From Bacteroides mediterraneensis (GTDB lineage Bacteria; Bacteroidota; Bacteroidia; Bacteroidales; Bacteroidaceae): a stretch of DNA of 64,000 bases. This document shows, piece after piece, positions 26,664 to 35,318 of the stretch. Within the stretch, counting starts at the first letter, position 1; every line of letters starts with the position of its first letter. The notes under the pieces were generated by a model. It was not told the DNA's origin. It saw only the letters and a program-made list of their open reading frames with translations, and ran no database searches. Location of the stretch: assembly GCF_900128455.1 (NCBI RefSeq), contig NZ_LT635783.1, positions 1,886,919 to 1,950,918 of the forward strand, written 5' to 3'. The position numbers were made by a program, and so were the translations under genes.

Positions 26664-29390
26664 ATGGAAAAGAAAAGAGTCTACACCTTCGGGAACGGAC
26701 ATGCCGAAGGAAAAGCTGACATGAGAAACTTGCTGGGTGGAAAGGGGGCAAACCTGGCCGAAATGAATCTGATTGGTGTACCTGTACCTCCGGGATTTAC
26801 CATCACCACGGAGGTCTGCAACGAATATTTTGAGAAAGGAAAAGACGATGTGGTTGCCTTGCTGAAAGACGACGTGGAGAAATCCATCAAGGGCGTGGAG
26901 AGCCTGATGAAGTCGAAGTTCGGCGAGGTGGAAAACCCGCTGCTCGTTTCCGTACGTTCGGGTGCCAGAGCATCCATGCCGGGAATGATGGACACCATCC
27001 TGAACCTGGGACTGAACGACGAGGTGGTAGAGGGACTGGCCCGCAAGACCGGCAACCCGCGCTTCGCCTGGGATTCTTACCGCCGCTTCGTGCAGATGTA
27101 CGGCGACGTGGTGCTGGGCATGAAACCCGTGAACAAGGAAGACATCGACCCGTTTGAAGCCATCATCGAGGACGTGAAGAAGGCCAAGGGCGTGCGTCTG
27201 GACAACGAACTCGACGTGGACGACCTGAAGACGCTGGTGGTCCGCTTCAAGGAAGCCGTGAAGAAACAGACCGGACAGGAATTCCCGTCATGCGCCTACG
27301 AACAGCTGTGGGGCGCCATCTGTGCCGTATTCGATTCGTGGATGAACGAGCGTGCCATCCTCTACCGCAAGATGGAAGGCATCCCGGCAGAGTGGGGAAC
27401 AGCCGTGAATGTGCAGGCCATGGTCTTCGGTAACATGGGCGAGACATCGGCCACAGGTGTCTGCTTCTCACGCGACGCCGCTACCGGAGAAGACCTGTTC
27501 AACGGTGAATACCTGATCAATGCCCAGGGTGAGGACGTGGTGGCCGGAATCCGCACGCCGCAGCAGATTACGAAAATCGGCTCTCAGCGCTGGGCCGAAC
27601 TGCAGGGCATCTCGGAAGAGGAACGTGTGGCCAAGTATCCTTCCATGGAAGAAGCCATGCCCGCCATCTACAAGGAACTCGACGAGCTCCAGACCAAGCT
27701 GGAAAACCATTACCACGACATGCAGGACATGGAGTTCACCGTACAGGAAGGCAAGCTCTGGTTCCTCCAGACCCGTAACGGAAAGCGCACGGGTGCCGCT
27801 ATGGTACGCATCGCCATGGAAATGCTGCACCAGGGCATGATTGACGAAAAGACGGCCCTGATGCGTTGCGAGCCGAACAAGCTCGACGAACTGCTGCATC
27901 CGGTGTTCGACAAGGAAGCGCTGGGACGTGCCCGCGTTTTGACCCGCGGTCTGCCGGCCTCTCCGGGAGCTGCCTGCGGACGTATCGTCTTCTTTGCCGA
28001 AGATGCGGCCGAATGGCATGACGGCGGTCATCGCGTGGTGCTGGTACGTATCGAGACTTCACCGGAAGACCTGGCCGGTATGCAGGCTGCAGAAGGTATC
28101 CTGACCGCCCGCGGAGGTATGACCTCGCATGCAGCCGTCGTAGCCCGCGGTATGGGTAAGTGCTGCGTATCCGGTGCCGGAGCCATCAACGTGAACTACA
28201 AGACCCGTACGGTGGAAATCGACGGGGTGGTGCTGAAGGAAGGCGACTACATCTCCATTAACGGAACCAACGGTTATGTGTATGCCGGAGAAATCCCGAC
28301 CCAGCCGGCCAAGCTGTCGGGCAACTTTGCCGAACTGATGGAACTCTGCGACAAGTACGCCCGCCTGAAAGTGCGTACCAATGCCGACACGCCGCGCAAC
28401 GCACAGGATGCCCGCGGTTTCGGTGCCGTGGGTATCGGACTCTGCCGTACGGAACACATGTTCTTCGACGACGAAAAGATTATCGCCATGCGCGAAATGA
28501 TTCTGGCCGAGGATGTGGAAGGCCGCAAGAAAGCCCTCGACAAGCTGTTGCCTTACCAGAAAGCCGACTTCAAGGAAATTTTCAAGACCATGGACGGACT
28601 GCCGGTCAACGTGCGTCTGCTCGACCCGCCGTTGCATGAGTTCGTGCCGCACGACCTGAAGGGTCAGGAAGAGATGGCCGAGGCCATGGGAGTGACCGTG
28701 GAATACATCCGCCAGCGTGTGGACAACCTCTGCGAGCACAACCCGATGCTGGGTCACCGCGGCTGCCGTCTGGGAAATACCTATCCGGAAATCACCGAAA
28801 TGCAGACCCGCGCCATCCTGGGTGCCGCCTGCGAGCTGAAGAAGGAAGGCTACGACCCGCATCCGGAAATCATGGTGCCGCTCATCGGTATCCTGTATGA
28901 GTTCGAGGCACAGGAAAAGGTGATCCGTGAAACGGCTGCCCGTCTGTTCAAGGAAGAAGGTGTGGAAATCCCGTTCAAGGTGGGTACCATGATTGAGGTG
29001 CCGCGTGCCGCACTGACCGCCGACCGCATCGCTTCACACGCCGAATATTTCTCTTTCGGTACGAACGACCTGACACAGATGACCTTCGGTTATTCGCGCG
29101 ACGACATTGCTTCCTTCTTGCCGGTGTACCTGGAGAAGAAGATTCTGAAGGTAGACCCGTTCCAGGTGCTCGACCAGAACGGAGTGGGACAGCTCATCGA
29201 GATGGCCGTAGCCAAAGGCCGTTCGGTACGTCCCGACCTGAAATGCGGTATCTGCGGCGAGCATGGCGGTGAACCGACTTCCGTGAAGTTCTGCCACAAG
29301 GTAGGTTTGGATTACGTGAGCTGCTCTCCGTTCCGCGTGCCTATCGCAAGACTGGCTGCCGCGCAGGCTGCTATTGAAGAGATGAAGTAA
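26664..29390 (+). CDS. ppdK: Pyruvate, phosphate dikinase
   Basis: 908 residues, full length. It interconverts pyruvate + ATP + Pi with phosphoenolpyruvate + AMP + PPi in central carbon metabolism. The N-terminal ATP-grasp domain starts NLLGGKGANLAEMNLIGVPVPPGFTITTEV, with the RSGARASMPGMMDTILNLG loop. The swivelling phosphohistidine domain has GGMTSHAAVVARGMGKCCVSG, its His carrying the phosphate. The C-terminal PEP/pyruvate TIM barrel has SFGTNDLTQMTFGYSRDD and the catalytic Cys of GICGEHGGEP. Single-gene unit with its own promoter and terminator. Confidence 0.98.
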   Translation: MEKKRVYTFGNGHAEGKADMRNLLGGKGANLAEMNLIGVPVPPGFTITTEVCNEYFEKGKDDVVALLKDDVEKSIKGVESLMKSKFGEVENPLLVSVRSGARASMPGMMDTILNLGLNDEVVEGLARKTGNPRFAWDSYRRFVQMYGDVVLGMKPVNKEDIDPFEAIIEDVKKAKGVRLDNELDVDDLKTLVVRFKEAVKKQTGQEFPSCAYEQLWGAICAVFDSWMNERAILYRKMEGIPAEWGTAVNVQAMVFGNMGETSATGVCFSRDAATGEDLFNGEYLINAQGEDVVAGIRTPQQITKIGSQRWAELQGISEEERVAKYPSMEEAMPAIYKELDELQTKLENHYHDMQDMEFTVQEGKLWFLQTRNGKRTGAAMVRIAMEMLHQGMIDEKTALMRCEPNKLDELLHPVFDKEALGRARVLTRGLPASPGAACGRIVFFAEDAAEWHDGGHRVVLVRIETSPEDLAGMQAAEGILTARGGMTSHAAVVARGMGKCCVSGAGAINVNYKTRTVEIDGVVLKEGDYISINGTNGYVYAGEIPTQPAKLSGNFAELMELCDKYARLKVRTNADTPRNAQDARGFGAVGIGLCRTEHMFFDDEKIIAMREMILAEDVEGRKKALDKLLPYQKADFKEIFKTMDGLPVNVRLLDPPLHEFVPHDLKGQEEMAEAMGVTVEYIRQRVDNLCEHNPMLGHRGCRLGNTYPEITEMQTRAILGAACELKKEGYDPHPEIMVPLIGILYEFEAQEKVIRETAARLFKEEGVEIPFKVGTMIEVPRAALTADRIASHAEYFSFGTNDLTQMTFGYSRDDIASFLPVYLEKKILKVDPFQVLDQNGVGQLIEMAVAKGRSVRPDLKCGICGEHGGEPTSVKFCHKVGLDYVSCSPFRVPIARLAAAQAAIEEMK

Positions 29391-29408
29391 TATTTTATTG
29401 AATTTATG

Positions 29409-29457
29409 GAAAAGCTTTGGGGATAATTGTCGAAAGAAATCCCTGAAGCTTTTTTTT
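29409..29457 (+). terminator. Intrinsic terminator after ppdK
   Basis: AAGCTT (29412-29417) and GGGAT (29420-29424) pair with ATCCC (29439-29443) and AAGCTT (29446-29451), followed by a T run. Confidence 0.8.
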
Positions 29458-29549
29458 CTTCATTTGTTTTTACAGTTTGACATATCCCTTGAATAAGGAT
29501 GTCTAAACTTACCTCAGGATATTGATTATAGATTAAAAAAGTATGAAGT

Positions 29550-30488
29550 ATGATGAAAAGAATTTGTTTGTTTGCTGTGTGTGCATGCTTGTTGGCCGAC
29601 ATGAGTTACGCTCAAAGAAAAGTTGAGGTAGTAGAAACCCCGCAAGAAACACAAGCAGCTACTAGCGGGAAAGTAATTAAGCGTAAAGTGGCAATAGGAC
29701 GGTTCTCAAATGAAACGCAATATGCGAAGGGCATATTCTATGATAAAGAGAATGATCCGATGGGCAAACAAGCGCTGGATATTCTTTCAGCTAAGCTGGC
29801 TGCTTCCGGAAAATTCCTGCTGTTGGAGCGAAGCGATTTGTCCACTTTGCTTGAAGAAGCCCAAAAGGGCGAGAACGGTTTGGCCACGGTCGGAGCTGAT
29901 TATATGATTATTGGTTCCATCACGGAATTTGGCCGGAAGAATACCGGGAAATCGGGTGTCTTTACCACCACAAAAACACAGACCGTGGAGGCGGCGGTAG
30001 CTATTCGTCTGGTAGATGTGTCTACAGGCCTGATCATTTATTCGGATGAGGCAAAAGGTTCTGCCGATTTGACCACTAAGACAACTATGGGTATAGGTGG
30101 ACGTGCTGATTTTGATGCCACACTGAGTGACAAGGCCATTTCTGAAGCCATTGGACAGCTGGTGGAGAATATCATTAATAAATGTACAGACAAACCATGG
30201 AGAACTTATTTCCTTTCTTATGATACGGATGCGGTGTTGATTGCAGGTGGAAAAAGTCAAGGCATAGAAGAAGGGGATGTATTCTGCGTGAAGTCAAAAG
30301 GTAAGAAAGTGAAAAATCCTCAGACGGGTTTGATGATTGAATTGCCAGGAAAGAAAATAGGTACGGTCAAGGTGATATCTACAGGGGGCGATACTCCGGA
30401 AACTGAATATTCTTTTGTGGAGGTATCAGCCACGGCTCCGATTGATGCAACGAAACTAAGTGAATATTATATTGAAGAATCCAAGTAA
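29550..30488 (+). CDS. CsgG/HfaB-family secretion or assembly protein
   Basis: 312 residues with a signal peptide (MKRICLFAVCACLLADMSYA); starts at 29550 or 29553 are equivalent. The CsgG core is visible: KVAIGRFSNETQYAKG, DILSAKLAASGKFLLLERSDLSTLL, GADYMIIGSITEFGRK, AVAIRLVDVSTGLIIYSDEAKG. There is no lipobox Cys at the signal end, unlike E. coli CsgG. It leads a four-gene operon whose later members are a small lipoprotein, a DUF4810 lipoprotein and a DUF799/GNA1162-type lipoprotein, a set known in Proteobacteria as a CsgG-like outer-membrane complex of unclear function. Confidence 0.88.
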   Translation: MMKRICLFAVCACLLADMSYAQRKVEVVETPQETQAATSGKVIKRKVAIGRFSNETQYAKGIFYDKENDPMGKQALDILSAKLAASGKFLLLERSDLSTLLEEAQKGENGLATVGADYMIIGSITEFGRKNTGKSGVFTTTKTQTVEAAVAIRLVDVSTGLIIYSDEAKGSADLTTKTTMGIGGRADFDATLSDKAISEAIGQLVENIINKCTDKPWRTYFLSYDTDAVLIAGGKSQGIEEGDVFCVKSKGKKVKNPQTGLMIELPGKKIGTVKVISTGGDTPETEYSFVEVSATAPIDATKLSEYYIEESK

Positions 30489-30490
30489 TT

Positions 30491-30829
30491 ATGAAAACAA
30501 GATTATGGATGATTGTTGGGCTGGTTGCATTGCTGTGCGGATGCAAGGCTCATTATCCTGTGGCTCAGGAAAGTGGAAAAGAAGACATGGCTTATTTGCT
30601 CTTCACTAGTCCGGGTGAATATGCAGGAAAGGAAGTGACCGTTATGCTGGATGGCAAAAAGCCTTTTGAGGCGAAGGTCGTCAAGGCTAAAAATGCCAAT
30701 CGCAAGGGAACATCGTATGCGGTTTCTACCGGGCGGAAGAAGATTGACGTGATTTACAATGGAAAATCGATTTATAGTAAGGAAATATTTGTGTCTACTC
30801 AGGAAACTAAAATAATCACATTGCCATGA
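30491..30829 (+). CDS. Small lipoprotein inserted in the CsgG-DUF4810-DUF799 operon
   Basis: 112 residues with lipobox VALLCGCKAHY. The mature domain is probably all-beta: AYLLFTSPGEYAGKEVTVMLDGKKPFEAKVVKAK then RKKIDVIYNGKSIYSKEIFVSTQETKIITL. I do not recognise the family. It starts 2 bases after the CsgG stop, and its own stop overlaps the next start as ATGA, so it is translated as part of the operon. A role as an accessory subunit of the CsgG-like complex is inference. Confidence 0.7.
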   Translation: MKTRLWMIVGLVALLCGCKAHYPVAQESGKEDMAYLLFTSPGEYAGKEVTVMLDGKKPFEAKVVKAKNANRKGTSYAVSTGRKKIDVIYNGKSIYSKEIFVSTQETKIITLP

Positions 30830-31173
30830 TGAGAAAAATTCTATTTATGGGTACTTGTATGCTGGCTTTTGCTTCTTGTACTACCGTGAAGCCATTGTAT
30901 TCGTGGTATAATTATGAAGACGTGACTTATCAGTACAGTAAGAAAAGCACGGAAGGACTTCAAGTGAAAGTGCTGGAACAGTATCAAAAGATGATTGACA
31001 AGCAAAAGGGTTCCAGAGGGGTCGTTCCTCCGGGATTGTATGCGGAATACGGCTATATGTTATATCGGACCGGAAAGAAAGAGGAAGGCCTTTCTTTCTT
31101 GAAGGAAGAAATAAAGGTTTATCCGGAGTCGGAAAAATATATCTCAAGAATCATTAAACAGCTTGAAAAATGA
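30826..31173 (+). CDS. DUF4810-type lipoprotein
   Basis: 115 residues. The lipobox is AFASCTTV. KPLYSWYNYEDVTYQYSKK and the helical PPGLYAEYGYMLYRTGKKEEGLSFLKEEI segment match DUF4810, a helical-repeat-like lipoprotein found beside CsgG and GNA1162 proteins. ATGATG gives starts at 30826 or 30829. Both ends overlap the neighbours by 4 bases (ATGA), indicating tight translational coupling. Confidence 0.82.
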   Translation: MMRKILFMGTCMLAFASCTTVKPLYSWYNYEDVTYQYSKKSTEGLQVKVLEQYQKMIDKQKGSRGVVPPGLYAEYGYMLYRTGKKEEGLSFLKEEIKVYPESEKYISRIIKQLEK

Positions 31174-31841
31174 AAAACTATTTAATTGTTACATTAGCTA
31201 TTATACTACTGTCTTCATGTGCGGAAACGATTACACGCGGAAAGCAGTATGCTAAGTTATACGAGGAGAAACCTGTTTCCATAGTTATCATGCCTCCCAT
31301 CAATCAGACGAATTCCGTAGAAGCAAAAGATTTCTTTTATACTACGATGTATATGCCGCTTTGTGAGAAAGGCTATTATGTGTATTCACCTTATCTGACA
31401 ATGGAGATGTTCCAGACAGAAAGTGCATACGACAGCGAGATGTTTCTGGAAAATGACATAAATATCTTCAAGAAAGTGTTGGGAGCAGATGCGGCGATGT
31501 TTACGGTTATAAAATCCTGGAGCCGGAAAACGATGACCGGAAAACTGACTGTGGACATAGAATATATTTTGCGTTCCACTTCTACAGGAGAAACTCTTTA
31601 CCACAGGGAAGGCTTGATGAATGTAGACACAAGTGTCAATGCAGGAGGCGGATTACTGGGAACTGTCGTAAGTATGGCTGCCACGGCTTTAAGTACTGCC
31701 ATGACAGATAAAGTGGTGGCAGGAAGAAAATGCAATGCTTTTGTGTTGAGTGATATGCCTGTGGGGAAATACAGCCCCAATTATGGCAAAGACCAGAACC
31801 TGGAGGCTGGTAAAAGTTATATTAAAGCGACTGTGAAATAA
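31170..31841 (+). CDS. DUF799/GNA1162-family lipoprotein
   Basis: 223 residues with lipobox LLSSCAET. The domain starts KPVSIVIMPPINQTNSVEAKDFFYTTMYMPLCEKGYYVY and contains VLGADAAMFTVIKSW, both typical of DUF799/GNA1162 proteins, whose fold resembles TolB/CsgG N-terminal domains. The C-terminal part has a Gly/Ala hydrophobic stretch (GGGLLGTVVSMAATALSTAM) that may insert in a membrane. Last gene of the operon; a terminator follows 75 bases later. Confidence 0.85.
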   Translation: MKNYLIVTLAIILLSSCAETITRGKQYAKLYEEKPVSIVIMPPINQTNSVEAKDFFYTTMYMPLCEKGYYVYSPYLTMEMFQTESAYDSEMFLENDINIFKKVLGADAAMFTVIKSWSRKTMTGKLTVDIEYILRSTSTGETLYHREGLMNVDTSVNAGGGLLGTVVSMAATALSTAMTDKVVAGRKCNAFVLSDMPVGKYSPNYGKDQNLEAGKSYIKATVK

Positions 31842-31915
31842 TTCTCCGAAAATTATAAGGTCGTGTGAGGCGCACTGTGTCACGCATCGTTTTTCTATAG
31901 AAAAACCATTTTTTC

Positions 31916-31949
31916 AAGGGCTGTTCCCGACGGGAACACGCCCTTTTTT
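31916..31949 (+). terminator. Terminator of the CsgG operon
   Basis: AAGGGC-T-GTTCCC pairs with GGGAAC-AC-GCCCTT over a 3-base loop (GAC at 31929-31931), followed by six T. Confidence 0.85.
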
Positions 31950-32096
31950 GTTGCCTTGACGTAAGTTTGGCATAAGGGATAATGTAGTCCTTTGACGGTT
32001 GGAAATATTCGGATAAAATCACTAAATTTATCGTGTTCAATGATAACTTTGTCTCAGTGAACAGAAGCATGAATGTGGAATTAAATCAAGAAAAAG

Positions 32097-32798
32097 ATGG
32101 AAACAAAAGAGCTTATGACTACGGATTTCGACCGTAAGTTGGATGTGCTGATGGAAGAAAATCGTGCGGGACGGCTGGAAAGGTATCCGTGGGTAGGGGC
32201 ACGTTATGCCGGACAGGCTCCTAAGGTGCTTGTTCTGGGTGACAGTCATTATGCCACAGACGGGAACGAGTTTTCGCAGGAGGCCTTGGAGGAACTGTTG
32301 GAGAAAGATGCCACCAGAGCCGTAGTGGACTGTGCGATAACTTCCGATGCTCCTTGGAGGATGTTTGCCGGATTGTACAGTCTGTTCGGGAAAGACAGTC
32401 TGGAGAGCCGGAAAGATTTCTGGTCCAAAATAGCATTCTACAATTTCATCCAGCGCGTGATGCGGGCAAGAGATGAACGGCCGGCGTACGAGGATTTTAT
32501 GAACGCATGGAAATGCTTGTCCGGCCTGTCTGACGTGCTTCTGCCGGATTTTTGCTTGTTTATCGGAACCCGAAGCGAGACCGGCATCGAAGGGTTGGGA
32601 GAAGGGAACTATGCAATCAGGCAGGATGATTCCGTTTACATCAACGGCTTTCCGCGGGAGGGATGGTTCTTGAGTGCCGGTGGACGGCGGGTGCCTTTCA
32701 TAGCCATACATCACACCAGCATGGGCTTTTCTCCTTCCCACTGGCAGGCGTATTTGGAAGATAAAATTCCTTCTGTCATGCGGCAACTGAGGAAATGA
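32097..32798 (+). CDS. Uncharacterised protein with a possible uracil-DNA-glycosylase-like fold
   Basis: 233 residues with no signal peptide or membrane helix. APKVLVLGDSHY near residue 43 resembles the VLVxGxxP/SxY first motif of UDG-superfamily and related Rossmann-like enzymes. WSKIAFYNFIQRVM and YEDFMNAWKCL resemble the middle helices, and FIAIHHTSMGFSPSHW the late HPS/T motif. The match is suggestive only; the Asp of GDSHY could equally point to a hydrolase. It has its own possible -7 box (TAACTTTG, 32044-32051). Function unknown. Confidence 0.55.
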   Translation: METKELMTTDFDRKLDVLMEENRAGRLERYPWVGARYAGQAPKVLVLGDSHYATDGNEFSQEALEELLEKDATRAVVDCAITSDAPWRMFAGLYSLFGKDSLESRKDFWSKIAFYNFIQRVMRARDERPAYEDFMNAWKCLSGLSDVLLPDFCLFIGTRSETGIEGLGEGNYAIRQDDSVYINGFPREGWFLSAGGRRVPFIAIHHTSMGFSPSHWQAYLEDKIPSVMRQLRK

Positions 32799-32871
32799 CC
32801 CGCAAAAATCCGCCCGCAAGGTGTAAAATGTCTCATATAACACTTATCTTTGGCGGAAAATTCAGAAAAAC

Positions 32872-33450
32872 ATGATTGATACGGAATATTTGAAGCATTT
32901 TGAAGAGAGATTGCAGCAGAACCTGCTGCATTTGTGTACCCACGAAGGGGTGCTCGACGGCACGCTGCTGGCCACCGAGGATTTGGACAAGCGCTGGCAC
33001 GACCTGGCGCCGGAATACATGGCCGATGCCGTGGAGCAGATTCCCGACTATCCCACGGTGTCGGTGGCTTGGGCGGCTTACCTGGGGTTGGGTGTGGCCT
33101 GCCACTGGGACGAGGACTGGGAGGCTTGCATGCAGGCCACTTACCAGTCGTACTACGGGGAGCAGGGCTTTGACGACATGGACGAGCACATTGTGCACGA
33201 CCTGCTCGGACTGCCGCTCGACGGGGCGGAGGCCGCTCGTCTGGAGAAAGTGATTCGCCGCTGTGCGCAGTATGCGGTAGATGCCATCCGCCACGAACAG
33301 ATTGAGCCGCAGAGTCCGCGGGCCTTCCACGTGTTTGCCCGTGCCTGCCGGACGATGTTCCGCATAGGGGCGGCCATCGAGCTGAAACGCCTGGGCTACA
33401 AGTTCGAGAAAGTACAGCTCAGCCAGGTGCCGGGCGGTTTCCCGGCTTGA
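32872..33450 (+). CDS. Uncharacterised helical protein
   Basis: 192 residues, acidic, without signal or membrane segments. It is rich in Trp, His and Asp (LDKRWHDLAPEYMADAVEQ, GVACHWDEDWEACMQATYQSYYG, DMDEHIVHDLLGL) and predicted mostly helical. I do not recognise the family, though similar proteins appear common in Bacteroides. GC-rich codon use matches the core genes, unlike the genes on both sides of 36 kb. TATCTTTG at 32845-32852, 20 bases before the start, may be its -7 box. A palindrome array follows 50 bases after the stop. Confidence 0.65.
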   Translation: MIDTEYLKHFEERLQQNLLHLCTHEGVLDGTLLATEDLDKRWHDLAPEYMADAVEQIPDYPTVSVAWAAYLGLGVACHWDEDWEACMQATYQSYYGEQGFDDMDEHIVHDLLGLPLDGAEAARLEKVIRRCAQYAVDAIRHEQIEPQSPRAFHVFARACRTMFRIGAAIELKRLGYKFEKVQLSQVPGGFPA

Positions 33451-33499
33451 GAGACGGATTCTGCAAGCGCCTGTGAATCAGCGGGTCTCATAGGATGAA

Positions 33500-33605
33500 A
33501 AAACGTCCTTACGTTTTCCTTCAAACGCACTTGTGTTTTGGGTAAAACGTAAGGACGTTTTGGTGTAAACGCACTTGCGTTTTCTGGGGAAGCGTAAAGG
33601 CACTT
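33500..33605. repeat. Array of alternating palindromes at exact 22-bp spacing
   Basis: Four palindromic elements alternate. Type A is AAAACGT-N4-ACGTTTT at 33500-33517 and 33544-33561; type B is AAACGCA-CT-TGCGTTT at 33523-33538 (one mismatch) and 33567-33582. Their centres fall at 33508.5, 33530.5, 33552.5 and 33574.5. The two A elements are exact reverse complements. A degenerate fifth element follows at about 33590-33605. The surrounding gene-free stretch (33451-34049) shows no other feature; its last 430 bases form an AT-rich leader before the fimbrillin-like gene. Confidence 0.85.
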
Positions 33606-34049
33606 TGGGAGGGGAAAAGATTCCTTAATTTCTGTGGAAAACTTCACATATTTTCAGACTGCAAACGGGCCGGATGAGAAGCCGGAACCGGTTGATTCCG
33701 GACAGTTCCTTCTGTGGCGACAAAAGGACGGCAGAATTACGGTAGATTGGTACATGGATAAATGAAATCTGTCCGAAAACGGAATCTTATATTCTTATAA
33801 AGTGTAAAATTCGTGCGGATGTAAAGAAAATAATCGGATAATCCTACAAATCGCCAAAAAATTGTAATCTAGAGAAAGAATGCATTATTTGGTTTGCTAT
33901 CAGTGACTTTTTATTGGCTACGACACCCGGAAAGGCCAGAAACCCCACTTCAGGCCGAAAAATTGACAGTGAAAATCCCATGAACAACATGCGGAGAAAA
34001 TGAGTTTTTATAGGCGAGAGTGTTTGATTTTAATTTTTAAATTTAACTT

Positions 34050-35318
34050 ATGAAGAAAAATGTATTCAAAATGTCTGCTTTTGCGCTGATGTTGGCATGG
34101 GCAGGGTGTAGTAACGAAGAAATTGCCACAACTGCGCAAGGCGGAGATGACACATTATCTCCAGGAGAAGCAATGATTGAAATTAGTCTGACAAACGCCA
34201 ATTCGCGCGCGGCGCGTCCGGTGGGAAGTTCGGCAGCCGCCAACAATGTGGACCATTACAAGCTGGTCGTATTGAAAGACGGTGCTGTGGCCGAAGGAGT
34301 CACTGTGACGCAGATTGACGGTGCGGCGGTGAGCAGCAATGACCCGATGGATGAGGCGGGTGCCGCGTGGAACAGTGCGGTTTCCACTGAAGGTGCAGGG
34401 GAGGCAAGCCGTGAGAACGGTCTCAAGAAAATCAAGCTGGCAGGCCTGAAGGCCGGGGAGTACACGATTATTTCTTATGCCTATAACGGAGATACGGACC
34501 CCTATGCGGCTACGTTGTCGGGCAACACTTTTACGACTCAGACGCAACTGACAGGCTTTGACGTGGAGGAACTGTTTGCCGGTTCGGTTACGGTATCTGC
34601 CACGGAGGAAGGTAAGTTTACCACCCAGCCCAAGGTGACGATGGAGCGTCAGGTGGCTGGTATGCTGGCCTACTTCAAGAATGTACCCGCCTACGTCAAT
34701 AACGAGAAGGTGGAGAAGGTGGTGGTGAGAGCCAACCGTGAAGCCAGCGGGTTTACTTTCCCTTCTACAGCCGATTTGAATGGTAAGTGGGATTCAGGCA
34801 ACAGTGGGGCGGTTGATTTGCTGACGTTTACCATGAGTGCGGCAAGCAACTATTCGGTAGCAAAATTGGGTGAGACCTATACCTTCAACGCAGAAGGGGG
34901 AGATGGCAAGAAATACCAGCTGGCAGACGGAATGCCTGAAAACCAATCCCTGAAATGTGTGGACCACTCACTTTTCGGTGGCCGCTTCGTCTTGCCTTAC
35001 GAGGAGCATGTGGCCAGCCAGACGTTGAGCATCCACATCTTGGGCAGCGGCAACAAGGAGCTGAAAGTGCTGAATGTCACTGTGGCACAGGCTCCGAGCG
35101 ATGGAACGAAATACCAGTATGACATCCGCCGCAATAATTTCTACTCCATCGGTAAGAAACTGTTCACGGACAATACGGAAGGAAAAGACTCAGCCACTTT
35201 GGAGGCAGAACCGGGTGCCGACGACAAGGATGCGCCCATCGACCTCTCGAAGTCGGATGAGCTGCTGGTCACCTTGAACGACGCATGGGGAGTGCTTCAC
35301 GATACTGCCGTAGAATGA
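34050..35318 (+). CDS. Fimbrillin-like (FimB/Mfa2-type) lipoprotein
   Basis: 422 residues with a lipoprotein signal (LMLAWAGCSNEE). The first domain starts EAMIEISLTNANSRAA, the usual opening of Bacteroidetes fimbrillins, then VDHYKLVVLKDG and LAGLKAGEYTIISYAYNGD. The C-terminal KYQYDIRRNNFYSIGKKL motif is typical of FimB/Mfa2 anchor or fimbrillin C-domains. Such proteins are lipidated, exported to the surface and assembled as fimbria subunits or anchors. No partner subunit is adjacent. A long AT-rich leader precedes it. Its 3' end overlaps the convergent ADP-ribosylglycohydrolase gene by 22 bases. Confidence 0.75.
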   Translation: MKKNVFKMSAFALMLAWAGCSNEEIATTAQGGDDTLSPGEAMIEISLTNANSRAARPVGSSAAANNVDHYKLVVLKDGAVAEGVTVTQIDGAAVSSNDPMDEAGAAWNSAVSTEGAGEASRENGLKKIKLAGLKAGEYTIISYAYNGDTDPYAATLSGNTFTTQTQLTGFDVEELFAGSVTVSATEEGKFTTQPKVTMERQVAGMLAYFKNVPAYVNNEKVEKVVVRANREASGFTFPSTADLNGKWDSGNSGAVDLLTFTMSAASNYSVAKLGETYTFNAEGGDGKKYQLADGMPENQSLKCVDHSLFGGRFVLPYEEHVASQTLSIHILGSGNKELKVLNVTVAQAPSDGTKYQYDIRRNNFYSIGKKLFTDNTEGKDSATLEAEPGADDKDAPIDLSKSDELLVTLNDAWGVLHDTAVE

